A stretch of 64,000 nucleotides of DNA, taken from contig BLAL01000259.1 of NCBI GenBank assembly GCA_015698045.1, forward strand, positions 806,001 to 870,000, written 5' to 3'. Below, piece by piece: positions 11,235 to 23,699 of this stretch. Position numbers and translations under genes: made by a program. The DNA is from Rhizophagus clarus (Eukaryota > Glomeromycota > Glomeromycetes > Glomerales > Glomeraceae). The notes under the pieces were generated by a model that worked only from the letters and a program-made list of their open reading frames with translations, ran no database searches and was not told the DNA's origin. Within the stretch, counting starts at the first letter, position 1. Each line of letters opens with the position of its first letter.

Positions 11235-11645
11235 TTCTTTTTTTGAAAAGACCGAATTCTAAAACGATTAAGATAACTTAATGATACTGCTGGATAAAGT
11301 TTTGATTATAAATTATTCCGGCCAGATAATTGAAAATAACCTGCAATACAAAAAGCTTCAACAGTGTTGTCTTTTCATAAGTATTCTTTTTAACTGTTCT
11401 GTATAATTATATTCTAATATGATTTCCATTTCAGTCTTCAGAAGAATTAGTCGTTGAAAAAAAAAAAATTTGTTTTTCAAAACTCTCTTTCGCTTCATTG
11501 CAGAGTTATCCATTCAGATCCTGCTGCTGAAATTACTCTACAATCTTATAATTTTTTTTTCATCCTTGCATAAATTTCTATATCACTATACTTTGGATTA
11601 TTTATTAATAACTTTTTTTTAAAAAAAAATTGACACGAGGATATT
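11235..11645 (-). pseudogene. Internally deleted BTB-SPRY copy (SPRY tail joined to BTB)
   Basis: About 80 bases of SPRY C-terminal sequence (GACCGAATTCTAAAACG to ATTATTCCG) run directly into BTB sequence from about 11316 (GCCAGATAATTGAAAATAA). The BACK domain and most of SPRY, roughly 900 bases, are therefore missing. The BTB part has indels, including a 12-A run near 11460. Its upstream box remains at 11728-11741. Confidence 0.75.
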
Positions 11646-12079
11646 CGTTATAATAAGATTTTAAAAAATAAAAAAAATTTATTATTTAGAGATAGACTTT
11701 TTTTTGATTAAGCCGAAATTTATTCTTGTATTGTGTTGCACAATGTGAAAAAATGATACATAAATAGAGAACGGTAGCTATCATAGAAGTATTTTATGAG
11801 ACATGATTCTTATTTGTTTACAATTGAGTATTTTTTTTTTTAGTTATAGCTAATTATTTGGTTGCGTATTCTTGTGTTCGGCAAATAAATGATCAAATGA
11901 CTAGTAATTACTATGCAGGCAAATTATTGAATGGAAATAAATACATGAAATTAAATAAATTTAATGTCACAGGAAAATTAATAATTTTATTTTCCATAAT
12001 TAATATACATGCGCCAATTTAATGATTTAATTTTTCAAAAAAAAGAAATACATATAATAAAAATTTAAAAATTAAAATT
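11646..12079. other. AT-rich intergenic with a family box at 11728-11741
   Basis: GTATTGTGTTGCAC at 11728-11741 is a degenerate copy of the BTB-SPRY upstream box, correctly placed for the relic 11235-11645. The rest shows no gene. Confidence 0.45.
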
Positions 12080-13483
12080 CTAATATTCTTGGTGAGATTG
12101 AATTCTAAAACGGCCAGGATAATTTAATGATACTACTGGATAAAGCTTTGATGGTAAATTATTCCAGCTTAATACTTCACAACATTTTATACCATTGACT
12201 GTAAAAGCACATGTTCTTCTATTCATATCTAAATGAACCGTAATCTTTGCACCATCTTCGTAAAATGAGGAACAATATTTTATCTTAGATATAACACATT
12301 CTCCACTGGAACCTAATACCCACCCAGTATGTTGATCTCCTGCAAAGATTTTGTAATCAAAATTTTCTGATGCGCACACTCCTACCCAAGCATAACTGCA
12401 AGTTTTCTCAATAATTACATCCCATTCAAAAATGCCTTTATTTTCTAATGCTATTTTAGCTCTAACACTTTGGTGTTTACTACAATTACTTAATGCTTGT
12501 ACAATTTTTCCATTATTTACAATAGTAAGATTTGTTCCACATCCTGTTTCATCCCAAAAAAGTTCAGATTCTTTAATCCTATAAATTGGTATTCCTCGAA
12601 TATTGTTTAAATCTGAATTTTTCAATTTTGAATTATCATATTGAAATATTTCAGCTGGAATAATTTTTAACGGCTCAATTAAATCAATTTGATCTCTTTC
12701 AATTCGCCTGAAATCGATGAGTTCAACCAATGGCTCCAATTCTTTAGCAACTTTTTGATGATTTATAATTGGTTTATTTTCTATTTGAATCGATTTTTCT
12801 ATTTGCTACAAAGTTGGCAACCGTACAATGAGAGTTTTATATGTATCATCGGATACTTGTTTTGCCGCAAGAATAGCACTATATCGAAAAACTTCATATT
12901 CTGGCGTTGCGAAAGGTATTTCTTTTTCATACGTATAAAATAAAAGATATTGAAGAGCTGTAATAGATAATCGACCAAATTCAATATCATCTAATAAAAT
13001 GGTTGCCGTTTCTTTGATTAAAAAATTAAGGAATATACTATCCTTTGATAATGGCATTATTTCTACAGCTTTAGACAACAATACTGGTAAATAATTTTTT
13101 CTGTAATTTTTTATTGATATATTATATTTTACAATTTCTGTAATTAAATCTTGAAGGTCAGATAAATAAAAATAATCTGCAGCATAAAAAGCTCCAACAG
13201 TGTTATCTTTTGTTAAAGATTTTTTTTTAACTGATTCGGTATAAATATACTCTAATATAATTTCCATTTCAGAAGAATTAATCGTTGGAAAAGAAATTTG
13301 TTTTTCAAAACTCTCTTTCATCCCATTATAGAGTAGTTCGTCAAGTACTTCAGATCTTGCTGCTAAAATTGCTCTACAACCATATAATTTCTTTTCATCT
13401 TTACATAAAATTTCTACATCACTATACTTTAGATTATTTATTAATAATCTTAAATCTTGTTTTAACGAATATCCTCTTGTCAT
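12080..13483 (-). pseudogene. BTB-SPRY copy interrupted by one in-frame TAG
   Basis: The reading frame is continuous over 468 codons from Met at 13483 to the stop at 12080, except for one TAG at 12806-12808, after the LPTL motif at the end of the BACK region. Other copies have Leu-Glu-Gln there, so Glu is replaced by a stop (GAA to TAG, two base changes). Both halves otherwise look well preserved: BTB (NNLKYSDVEILCKDEKK) and SPRY (GIFEWDVIIEK, WVGVCASENFDY, TGWVLGSSGECV). It could be a recent pseudogene, a gene making a BTB-BACK-only protein of 225 aa, or a read-through case. With the standard code, loss of function is simplest. Confidence 0.85.
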
Positions 13484-13605
13484 TTTTGTTTTATTTATTT
13501 ATTTTTTTTTTTTTTATTTTTTTTTTTTTTTTTTTTAAAAAACAAAAAAAAAATATTTTATTATTTATAAATAGAAATCTATTTTCACAACCAATATTTA
13601 TATTT

Positions 13606-13620
13606 GTACTAGGTTGCACA
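13606..13620 (-). promoter_or_regulatory. Conserved upstream box (degenerate)
   Basis: GTACTAGGTTGCACA, 123-137 bases before the start at 13483. The extra distance comes from an expanded T-rich tract at 13484-13540. Confidence 0.45.
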
Positions 13621-14696
13621 ATGTGAAAAAAAGGTTAGGGCGATCAATTTCATTTCAATGGTAACTGCTTTAATTCTATGAAATATTCAATTGATCTAAA
13701 AAAAAATTCGAAAATGCACTAAGAATATAAGAGACATAGGAAAATAGTGTAGATATTATATGAAATTAGAGGCTCAATGTAAGAATGACAACCATAATTT
13801 TACATGAATTTACAAAGTTTGTGAAGTTCCTAATTTAAAATTTAAAAATCGTATTGTTAATTAAGAATATTTCAATATCTAGCAATCAATTGTACTATTA
13901 TTAGAATTGTCTTAATGAGACGAACCTAATTAAACTAATTTCATATGTTTATTTTTTGATGTTTACTTAATTTGACCCGCCTTCAATTTTTAGAAAAAAA
14001 ATTCTGGTCGTTAAATAAACAATTAAATAGGAGCGTCCTTATTATTAAAAGTTTCTTGGATGTTCAGCAAATGTGAAATATTACGTGAGCGAATCCATGT
14101 AATACATGAATTATTTAGTAACACTTTATACAATATAAACGCAAAAGTAAATATATAGTTGTTTTTAATTTCTTAAGCACTTTAAGTAACAGACAGTCTA
14201 TAGCATCGATAACATAAATTATAATCTATTCATCTGATATTATGGAATTAATAACAACATAATTCTCATTTTCACCATTATTTCATGAACAAATTTTAGG
14301 TAGACTATATGTAATTTCATATGGAAGAATATCTGTTACAATGTAATGAAATTCCTGTAGAAAGAAATCAAATCACCTTACTTCAGCGTGTTAATTTTAG
14401 GATTTTTATAGCTTTTCTGTATATTTCAACGTTTTTTGAAAAAGAAATCTAATAGAATGATTTAATATTTGTGATTTGATAATTATATTCATATTCAATA
14501 TATTTTTATATTCACCAAATATTCTTTTTATCAACAACTCAAATTAATTAATAAAGAAATCAGAAATTTTATTTTTCTTATCTAACAACCTATATAATTA
14601 GTATACATACTGTAATTTTGATGAATAAAAATATGTATATGTTCCGTTTTTTTTTGTTACATGAAATATATTATAACTTATCATGTATTTAATACT
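13621..14696. other. AT-rich intergenic
   Basis: No ORF of more than 60 codons with recognisable content. Nothing distinctive was seen. Confidence 0.55.
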
Positions 14697-16079
14697 CTAA
14701 TTTTTTTGATGAGGTTGAATTCGAAAACGACCAGGTTCACATAATGATACTACAGGGTAAAGTTTTGAGGGTAAATTATTCCATTCTGATACCTCCGGAT
14801 ATTTTGTACCATTAACCGTAAAAGCACAAGTTCTCTTATTCATATCCAAATGAACGGTAACTTTTGTGCCATCACTAAATGAAGGACAATAATCCGTTGA
14901 CTTATCAGAATTATAACATTCACCATAAGAACCTAATACCCACGCGGTAGGCTGATCTCCTGCAAATATGTCATAATCAAAATCTTCTGACGCACATACT
15001 CCAACCCAAGCTTCATCACAAGTTCTCTCAATAATGACATCCCATTCATAAATATCATTACCTTCTAATGCTATTATGGCTCTAGCATTTTGGTGAAAAC
15101 AAGTATATTGTGCGTGTACAATTTTTCCATTATCCTCAATAATAAGTTTTGATCCACATGCCGTTAAATCCCAAACATAATTTGTTCTTCCTCGAAAATC
15201 ACTTAAATCTGATTTCTCCGATACTGCTTTAAATCGATAAGCACTTAAAATTACTTCAGCAGGAATAATTTCTAATGGTTCAATAATATTCGCTAATATT
15301 TGACCTTTGATTCTCCTAAAATCGATATATTTAATTAAAGGTTTCAATTCTTCAACAACTTTTTGATTATCAGTAATAAATTTATCTTTTACATATAATG
15401 AATTTTTTATCTGTTCGAAGATTGGTAATCGTTCCATAATGGCTTTACGTGCCTCACCAGAAACCTGTTTTGCTGCAAGAATAGCACTATACCGAAAAAC
15501 TTCATATTCTGAAGTTACAAATGCTATTTCTTTTTCATATGTAATAGATAAAAGATATTTAAGACCTGTAATAGACAATCGACCAAATTTAATACTATTT
15601 AATGGTATAATTGATACTGCTTCAACCAGTAAATTAAGAAGGTCATCATCCTCTATTAATGGGATTCTTTCCGAAACTTTAGATAGTAATTCTGGCGAAT
15701 AATTCTTAATTAAATTAGTATTCTCAATTATTCTTATAATACAATCCTGAAGGTCTGATAATTGAAAGTAATCTGCAGCATAAAAAGCTTCAACTAAATT
15801 TTCTTTTGTTAAAGATTCTTCTTCAACTGATCCGGTATAGATATATTCTAATATAATTTCCATTCCAGCGGACTTAATCTTTGGAAAAGAAATTTGGTTA
15901 TCATAACTTTCTTTCATGCCATTATAAAGTAGACCATCAAATACTTCGGACCTTGCTGCTAAAATTGCTCTACAGGAATATAATTTCTTCTCATCTTCAC
16001 ATATAATTTCTATATCACTGTACTTTGGATTATTTATTAATAATCTTAAATCTTTTTCTAACGAATATCCTCTAGACAT
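14697..16079 (-). CDS. BTB-BACK-SPRY domain protein
   Basis: Intact 460-aa ORF starting at the family start MSRGYS (16079). An in-frame ATG six codons upstream (16097) would only add Met and lysines encoded by the A-run, so it is not chosen. BTB about 10-115 (YSDIEIICEDEKK, ARSEVFDGLLYNG), BACK about 120-230, SPRY from about 305 (IYEWDVIIERTC, AWVGVCASEDFDY, AWVLGSYGECY). The GW pair of the SPRY core is changed to AW (TAWVLGS), a small departure from its sisters. An intact promoter pair precedes it. Same inferred adaptor role as the other copies. Confidence 0.92.
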   Translation of the reverse strand: MSRGYSLEKDLRLLINNPKYSDIEIICEDEKKLYSCRAILAARSEVFDGLLYNGMKESYDNQISFPKIKSAGMEIILEYIYTGSVEEESLTKENLVEAFYAADYFQLSDLQDCIIRIIENTNLIKNYSPELLSKVSERIPLIEDDDLLNLLVEAVSIIPLNSIKFGRLSITGLKYLLSITYEKEIAFVTSEYEVFRYSAILAAKQVSGEARKAIMERLPIFEQIKNSLYVKDKFITDNQKVVEELKPLIKYIDFRRIKGQILANIIEPLEIIPAEVILSAYRFKAVSEKSDLSDFRGRTNYVWDLTACGSKLIIEDNGKIVHAQYTCFHQNARAIIALEGNDIYEWDVIIERTCDEAWVGVCASEDFDYDIFAGDQPTAWVLGSYGECYNSDKSTDYCPSFSDGTKVTVHLDMNKRTCAFTVNGTKYPEVSEWNNLPSKLYPVVSLCEPGRFRIQPHQKN

Positions 16080-16175
16080 TTTTTTTTTTTTTTTCACAAA
16101 AAACTTTTTTTTAGAAAAAGGTAATATTTTTCTATTTTTGGATTTATTGATGAACTCAATTTATTTATATATTCT

Positions 16176-16190
16176 GTATTATGTTGTACA
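16176..16190 (-). promoter_or_regulatory. Conserved upstream box 1 of BTB-SPRY gene 14697-16079
   Basis: GTATTATGTTGTACA, about 97-111 bases before the start. Half of the GTAC-N6-GTAC dyad is kept. Confidence 0.55.
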
Positions 16191-16225
16191 AGGGAAATGT
16201 CTGACAAATATCATGTGAATTTAGC

Positions 16226-16240
16226 TGCGCCTTCATAATG
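16226..16240 (-). promoter_or_regulatory. Conserved upstream box 2 (GCGCCTTCATAATG)
   Basis: TGCGCCTTCATAATG lies about 40-60 bases further from the gene than box 1. The same string occurs at 52994-53009 before another intact copy, and variants near 9659, 47694 and 49778. It stands out as GC-rich in this AT-rich context. Confidence 0.55.
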
Positions 16241-16509
16241 ATGCTCATAACGTAGCTATATTTTAACTTTTAACAGTAACAACTTTATTACGTAATTATG
16301 AATGAAATCCAAACTTAAAAAAAACCTCTTTTCTTATTTGTTTCTATTAAAAATAAAACACTAAATATACCGAAAAATTTGTGCTATGTATCTAACTTTA
16401 GTTGTAGGATTGTCAATTAATTTGACAATCGTTTTAGTAACCATGAAATTCAATATATTGTTACTGGTTAGGTTGATGCCTAAAAATGATTTAAACTTTT
16501 CTGGAATTT

Positions 16510-16590
16510 TTATATCATTAAGTTTGAAGCTTGAAGATTATGCTTAAGCTTAAGCCTAGGCTTCGGGCTTCAAGCTTCAAGCATTGAATC
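16510..16590. repeat. Short CTTAAG / CTTCAAG repeat and inverted block
   Basis: A local run of related words (GAAGCTTGAAG, GCTTAAGCTTAAG, CTTCAAGCTTCAAG) forms overlapping direct and inverted repeats around CCTAGG. It could fold as a hairpin. Origin unknown. Confidence 0.5.
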
Positions 16591-18429
16591 CGTAGTCACC
16601 TTCTTAAATTGCTTCTTTATTAGTCCGAAGTGTAACGGGAGTGTAACGAAGGACTATATATTTCTACGCAAATTGAATGCAATGTCCGGATGTCCGTCCG
16701 GTAAAAGTACCATTCTTGATACGTCAATATTAAAGGTAAATACCTGTCTATCAGAAATCATACCGTCAAATTAGGCGAGATCGACGGGGGGCATATTAGC
16801 AAAACGCAGGGATGTGACATAAACACTTCGGACTTAATAACGGTTCCCGTTCCCTAGTTAATAGCTATTTATATAAATAATTAATAAATAATAAACATCT
16901 TTTCCATTTAAATAAAGTAGAAATATTTAATACGCACATAAGTAGTTTTTCCATTTATTAAAGTAGAAATATTTAATAAACACACAAAAGAAAAAAAAAA
17001 CTTTCTTTATAAATATTACTTTATCCTTAAATAATTAATGACGCCCATACAATTCTTTTTTTATAAAAAAAAAAAATATCAATAAATAACTAAGTATTTC
17101 TCTTTTTTTTCAAAAAAAATAAATAAAAAAAAAAAATCGAACCTCATTATTACACAAAAAAAATAATAATAAAATTATTTTTTATTTTACAAATATAATA
17201 GTAATAAAAAAAATACTATGCCAGCAAAACTCTGATACAAAGATATTAAAAAATTCGTCTAGAAAAGTGATTCACTTTTAAAAAATGTGGTAAAAATGCG
17301 AAAAAATGCAGAGGGGTGCAATTTTTCAATATAAAATATGTATTGAAACTTTCAGTAGAATAGCATTATGTGTTAAATTTTATGATTCACAAAAAAAAAT
17401 CCGGTATAAAAATATAAATTCATGTAAAAATGTGATCCACTTTTTCAATATGAAAATCACATAATCTCGCAAATCGGATTTTCTCAATAATTTTGAAAAC
17501 GGCAATAAATGCAATGCATCATTTGAATCTTACGAAAAATGATCTTCAGACGTAAGGTTAAGATTCCAGGGAATTTTATTATTAAATAATTAATTTGGAT
17601 GTAGTATTACTATGGAACTTAGTATAATTTTATATATATATATAAATTTTATAAGTGTATTTATTATTTTTACTACGTCCAACTCGGTAGTGCTTCGATC
17701 CAGATGAAAACTATCATCTGGATTACAAAAAAAACCCTGGATAGAAGCCAGAATCCGGATTGAACTTATACATAAAATTTTTTTTTGAATACCGGACTGG
17801 TTGATAGTTCATATAATAAACTTCGGATAGTATTCAAAAATAATTTATTATAAAATTTTGATTAAATTAATAATAAAGTTAAATATTTTCATAGAAATCT
17901 CTGCAAACCTTATGAATTTACATTGTGGCTTTTTATTTATGGCTTTACAAATTTATTAAATGGCCTTATGGTATCATGTTTAATAAAATTTATGACCTTT
18001 TAATCATTTATTTATATACATAATTTGTAGCTTTTTCATATAAACAGTAAAATTTATTGACTTTATTAAGTGCCCGGTCCAGCGGTCCTCATATGATCGA
18101 CATAAATTATTATGCAGATCTGGGCGAGAAAATTACTATGAAATACAAATAATTGGCAAAAATACCGAAAAGGAAAGCACAAAATGTTTTGTGTAAAAAG
18201 TATGGCCCACCGTTCTGATCAAAAGTTCGGGATTAAACCCAAATTTACCTGTATTTTATTCCGGATAAATCTGTGATAAAATTTGGATTTATCCATTTCA
18301 CCCCAGATTTATCCACATTTTATCCATGTTTCCCATATATTATTAAAATCTTAATTACTGCCAACAGACTCCGTATTTAAGAATTATAACTAATGAACCG
18401 GAAATAATTTTCAATTCAACCAATTACCA
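16591..18429. other. Non-coding stretch with low-complexity and GC-richer patches
   Basis: No gene seen. It contains a GC-richer block at about 16680-16860, poly-A rich sequence to 17220, a short TA run near 17632, and repeated words around 17690-17780 (CCAGATGAAAAC, ATCATCTGGATTA, CCGGATTG). The last are suggestive of decayed repeats, but no ends were identified. Confidence 0.45.
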
Positions 18430-18690
18430 ATGCCAGAAAAGATTTTAATATCAATAGTAATTTTCAAAATAATATTATTCAAGTATGGGAACATTTACTT
18501 GAGTATTGCTTAAAATCTCAACATTTTTAAATCCTTTAAAAAAAAATGACTATAATATTTGAAAGATACTTTACAACAATTTAATCCTTTTATTAAATTC
18601 CACAATTTATCTTCTGATTAATTCTTGGATAATATATCCCACAGAAAATTATACCTGAGAATTTAATATTTTTTTTTGAATCTTAATAAA
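18430..18690 (+). pseudogene. BACK-domain relic of a BTB-Sel1 gene
   Basis: Broken frames still read close to the BTB-Sel1 genes: a segment like NNIIQVWEHLLE, then LQQFNPFIKF and a SSD*FLDNI-like stretch, in the same order as VIQVWENVLKW, LQKFIPFINF and TSKEYLDKV. Stops and indels interrupt it. It shows that the BTB-Sel1 family once had a third member here. Confidence 0.6.
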
Positions 18691-21600
18691 TTAAAAATCT
18701 AAAATTATGATTGATGGATTAGAAATTATGTAATAAATATGTGATTATTTGTAGATTGCAAGTGAAAAAGAAATATTAGTACGTGAGCAGATTTATATAA
18801 AAAATTTAAATGCTGTTCTAGATGCTCTTTTAGTGACTAACAGCACAGAATAAATAAAGTACTTTTATTCTCAGTTTGTCAATTAAACCTGTTAGTTTTA
18901 TTAATAATAAATAATAAGAAAAATGTCATGATCTACTTTAATTTACAAAGTTATATTTTGTCTCATGCAATTCATTACCATTACTCAAATGCTTTAATGA
19001 AATATTACTTTAAATACTTCTGCGTATTTCTTTACTTTAAAATTTTTATTTCGTTTAAAAATCATTTTGATTGATGCATGAAACCTACTGGTACCGAATT
19101 GCACATTGATTCTCATAACTAGAAAGTAAATTCAGATTAGGTGAAAGATATGATGAAATTCAAAATTTTTGAATTATATTAAAAGACTTTTCAAAAAAAA
19201 AATTCCAAAAGTTTAATTTTATCAATCGTCCGTAGATATTTTCCATTTGAGAAAGACTGATAAATTGTTAATCAAGAGAAAAATATTAAAATTGTGATTT
19301 TGCTGAGTCATATCATACCTTGTTGATATAAATAAGATTCCGTAATTTGCATTTCATGCATTTTTTACCAAATTATTGGTCTTAATAACTTTTAAAAGAT
19401 TGAAATTTTCTAATTTAGAATTCTAAAATTTTACAGAAATTTTGAAGAATGACAGGTTTTTACATATCAAATGATCATATTATAAAGAACGCCCACATAA
19501 TATTCTTACTTTCAACTACCAATAAGATATGGTATTTTGAAATCTGAATTTTCCATCATTTATCAAACTTAATTTAATAGATGCCTATTTTTATTTTATA
19601 AAATAAATTTTCTAATTATTCCGCCTGTAACATTGTGATAAAATCATTGTAGAGTTTCGTAAAATACACGTTTCTATCGTTTCATATGCACTTCAAGTCA
19701 GTTTAATTTGATCGCGAAATAAAATAAAAGAATAACACTAGTGCTAATCTATTCGAGTATCGATACAAATGAATTCATTATAAAATCATATCAATGTCCA
19801 AAGAAATCCTTAACATTTGTTCAATTATAAAAAGCTTACTCATTTTCTATAAAAATTATGAAACTGGTACATGATGACGAACTTAGCAACTTGGACTTTA
19901 AAAAAATTATCCTGCATAAAATCATTTTCTACATTCGAATTCATTAAGGGAAAAAAGAATGAACAGGAAGTACAGAGAAAGTAAAATTCGAGAAATTTAT
20001 AGCTCATATACAAATATGAAACAATTTATGTAAAAACGTGATGAAACCGAGAGATGTAATTCCTTAATTGGTAGTTTGACAATCATATATATTATTATTC
20101 GTGAAGCATGTATTTGAAAATGATTTTTTCTTTCGTCTGTGCCTTTGTGGATACCAATTGTATTCCAGCGGTGATACTACACATTAGCAATTTCTCTTTA
20201 AATATCTGAAAGTATTGTTTTTTGAAATTTTATCTTAGAAAAATAAAAAAAAAAAAATAAAAGAGAAATTTATCATTTTAATAATGATAACTAAATATAT
20301 TTTATGAAATTATTTTTAAAATGCTATACATGTTGATTAACGTTAAGGAATCCTAAGTCTTCACAAGTTGACAGCCTAAAGAAAAGGGTTTTTTTGATTG
20401 GTTTACAATAAAAACATGGCAAGCATAAGAAACTAACTAGTTTGACCTAATCATATGGTTTTCGGGCATTTAACCTTGTCTCATTTTTTAAAAAACATTT
20501 CGAGATGCTACATAATTCTATCTAAGCCTCTTTATGGAAACGTTTCTGGTTTCGGATTTCTGCTGTGACATGTCCATAGTCCATTAAGGTATTTCAGGAG
20601 ACTTTCCACTAACTAGAACGTAAAGCAAATAATCTATTAATTTTTATTGTTGAAAGTAAAAATTGTCTTCAACCAAATTATTCTCGAATTTTTCTGTGTG
20701 GTTATGTAATTTGCTGCGATCACGATCATAATACATTAATATTTAATACATGGTTGAGGGTTTAAAGTATTAATAAAATCATGTGGGTGACCTTAAATAA
20801 AAAATTCATCTGCTTAACAAAATAAGATAATTTCATGTGATTAGATTTAAATCCATTATCCGAGTCCCGAGATGATCCGAACACAAGCCGATTTGTGATC
20901 TGGATTAACGGATATAAACGGATTGTGATCCAGATTAGTAAAAAGTTTATAAAAATGGTATAACTAATTGTCTAATTGTTAAATACTATTTAAAAATTAG
21001 ATATTTATTTTATATTATAAATAAATTTTTTTCACTTTTATTTAGCACTATACAAAACACTACAATATTGAATCTTCTAATAACATACAAATGCCAACAC
21101 ATCTGATAGGATCAGAAACTTCAGAGACTCCTTATTTTACTTTAACTGATACTCTTGAACCAAATGATCTTGCAAGAGCCTTCACATTTCTCTTATCTAC
21201 CGTTAAGCTCAACTCAAATTAACTCAAGAGTTTCGCATGGAAGTTAAATTCTTGCAAGGCTTTGCTCAATATTGAATATCATGGTATGATGTTTATCTTT
21301 GTATGAAACCTAGACTTGATGAAACGAGAGAGAGTATGTTAAAATACACAATGAAAATTTATCAGAGGAAGATAGGCCATTCATAATTGACCATAAGGAG
21401 ATTGAAAAAGATAAAGTGTTTAATTATTGCGATAAAAATTTTCTTATGAGGCTATCAGGGAATTATTATTATTGCAGTAGGTGGGAAATCATACAATCTT
21501 GAGATACACATGTACAAGCGTGCCATGCCTATATTCATTTTCTGTTAATAGAATAAGTTGGGAAACCGTAAAAAAATTAGTAAAAAGCAACAGAGAGCCT

Positions 21601-22749
21601 TTACCAAGGCTTGACACTTGGGACTATGGCACAATTATCTACTTCAGGATTCATGGATTTAGAAAAATGGTGTAAAACATCAATGTATGCTTAACAATAT
21701 ATCTGACTTTAATAAATCTTTTGTTGACGCAATTTCTGCACTTACAACTGCTATTAACTCATTTTAAGCCAGTCTTAAAGATTTATTTAAACGAGAGAAA
21801 GTTAGGTGTATTTTAAAAACTGAAATTAACATAAAATTAATATTTAACAAGTATTTAGCAAGTACAAAAATTCAAGTATTTTCTAAAGGAAATAAAATTT
21901 ACAAATGCTTAATAAAGAGATTAATGAAAAGTTTAATGAGGTGTAATGATGTGCTTTTTTTATGAGTGAAAAGTGATGTTGTTCTTTATAAGTATTACAA
22001 TTACAAAAGTGTTTTTACAAGTATCGAAATTTCTTAAAAATATTACAAGCGCAAAATTTTTTGTTTTCAAAATCATTGCGAAAATGTTTATAAGATGATT
22101 GCGAGTATTATAATTTTTTATAAACGTAAATGCATTGCATCATTTTGTAAGTACTACAAATGCTTCATTTTCTTTATTAAATCTTAACCTTGATTGATTC
22201 TTGATGATTCGAATCTCTTGATACCACCAATAATAATTAATTAATACCAAAGTGTCACTAATTAAAATATTGAGATTGCATTATTTGTATATTCAATGAT
22301 TAATACTACTATAAATGTTATTGCGAAATGCAAATATAATGGAAGTTATTTCTAAATCTAGACGTGATTAGTCTCACTCACGCTTCAATTATGACTTCAC
22401 ATTTCATAAAATTAGATTCTTCTAGGTATAATTTGGCTATTTTTACACATGATGCATTAAAGAAGCACTTAAAGCAGTTTTCTTCTATAATCAAAAATAT
22501 CATTAGTGTAGATGCAAACCCGAAAGTTATTCACAAAACAGGAATCGATATAAAGAACACAGACGCTCAAGATCTGGAAAGTCTGTAAGAAGCTATAAAT
22601 CTTTGAAAACGTTCTTTAAAGAAAAAGAAGTTTTGTTCCAAGTCTAATAATAATATTGCAGTAGAATATTGAAACTGTTTGACCAAACAAGACACGAAGA
22701 AATAATTTTAGGTGTATGATAGTGAAAGATGAGTAGCTTACTACTTATT
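18691..22749. other. Long AT-rich stretch without an identifiable gene
   Basis: Small ORFs at 21481-21675 (64 aa) and 22364-22588 (74 aa, lysine/isoleucine-rich) have no recognised domain. The region 21060-21700 has protein-like composition on the plus strand but is broken by stops. A GC-richer block at about 20860-20940 repeats GGATTAACGGAT-type words. Nothing else was recognised. Confidence 0.4.
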
Positions 22750-22999
22750 GCTGCTCTTTTTTTTATAAAAAAGATTATGAAATTATTTAAGCAATCAGCT
22801 GAAGGAGGATATACAGGTGGAATAACGAAGTTAGGATATTGTTATAGTAATGGTATTGGAACTAAAATTGATAAGCAAAAAGGATCAAAATTCAGCAAAT
22901 TTAGGAAATGAAACGGCACAAAACAATCTTCTTTAATGTATGAAAAAGAGAAGGCAATTTATTGGTATAAAAAATCTGCAAAACAAAATAATCTGTAAT
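22750..22999 (+). pseudogene. Sel1-repeat relic
   Basis: Reads KLFKQSAEGGYTGGITKLGY, then NGIGTKIDKQK, then after a frameshift AIYWYKKSAK with a stop near 22999. The words align with the last three Sel1 repeats of the BTB-Sel1 genes. The frame changes around 22885, so it is a fragment, not a gene. Confidence 0.7.
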
Positions 23000-23699
23000 C
23001 AAATTCCTTTATACAAATTGTAAACTGTAAACTATTTATAAATTATTAGCTTTCCTTATATACTAGCGAATATAATATATTTCATAAATATGTTGTTTGT
23101 TGAGTCTTAACTTATTTGAATAATTATGTTTTTATTCTAGTTATACTTTTTTTCAATATAAAGTAATATAAATATGGAAATTTTAACATGAGCAGCATTT
23201 TATAAAAAATTTATCGGGAAAAGCTATTTGTCTCATCTAATTTTTTAAAAAACTTATTAGTTAAGTTGAGTTGAGTTGTAAAATATAATGAAATCTGTTG
23301 ATTAATGATATTTAGCATATAGAAAAGATTGCCTAGTATTTATTTGTTTATTTTTTTAATTTACAATAAGTAAATATTTTTTATTTACGAGAAAACAGAT
23401 GATATTAAGTTGTTATTTATTCCTGCTAAATTAACTCTACAGTTAATGTAAATTATACTACGTTAATAATTCAGCTATGCACTAATTATTCTTGGTAGAG
23501 CCGCTTTTAAATCTTAAGGTGATGTAATTAAAGAATATGAAATTAATTTTTTAACTATTTTTTTATTATTTATTTAATATTTCCTAAACGTGGTAGTCTT
23601 CCCCTTAAAAGCATCTCTAATTATTATATGAGGCATTTAATGTCAAATTTTATAATAATTTTATTTAAAATTTACTTAAATATATAAATTAAAAATATC

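Noticed and set aside
12806..12808. TAG read as an amino acid (altered code)
   Set aside because: Other genes in the window are consistent with the standard code, and this is one isolated site.
22364..22588. 74-aa ORF just before the Sel1 relic
   Set aside because: No motif recognised and it does not connect in frame with the relic.
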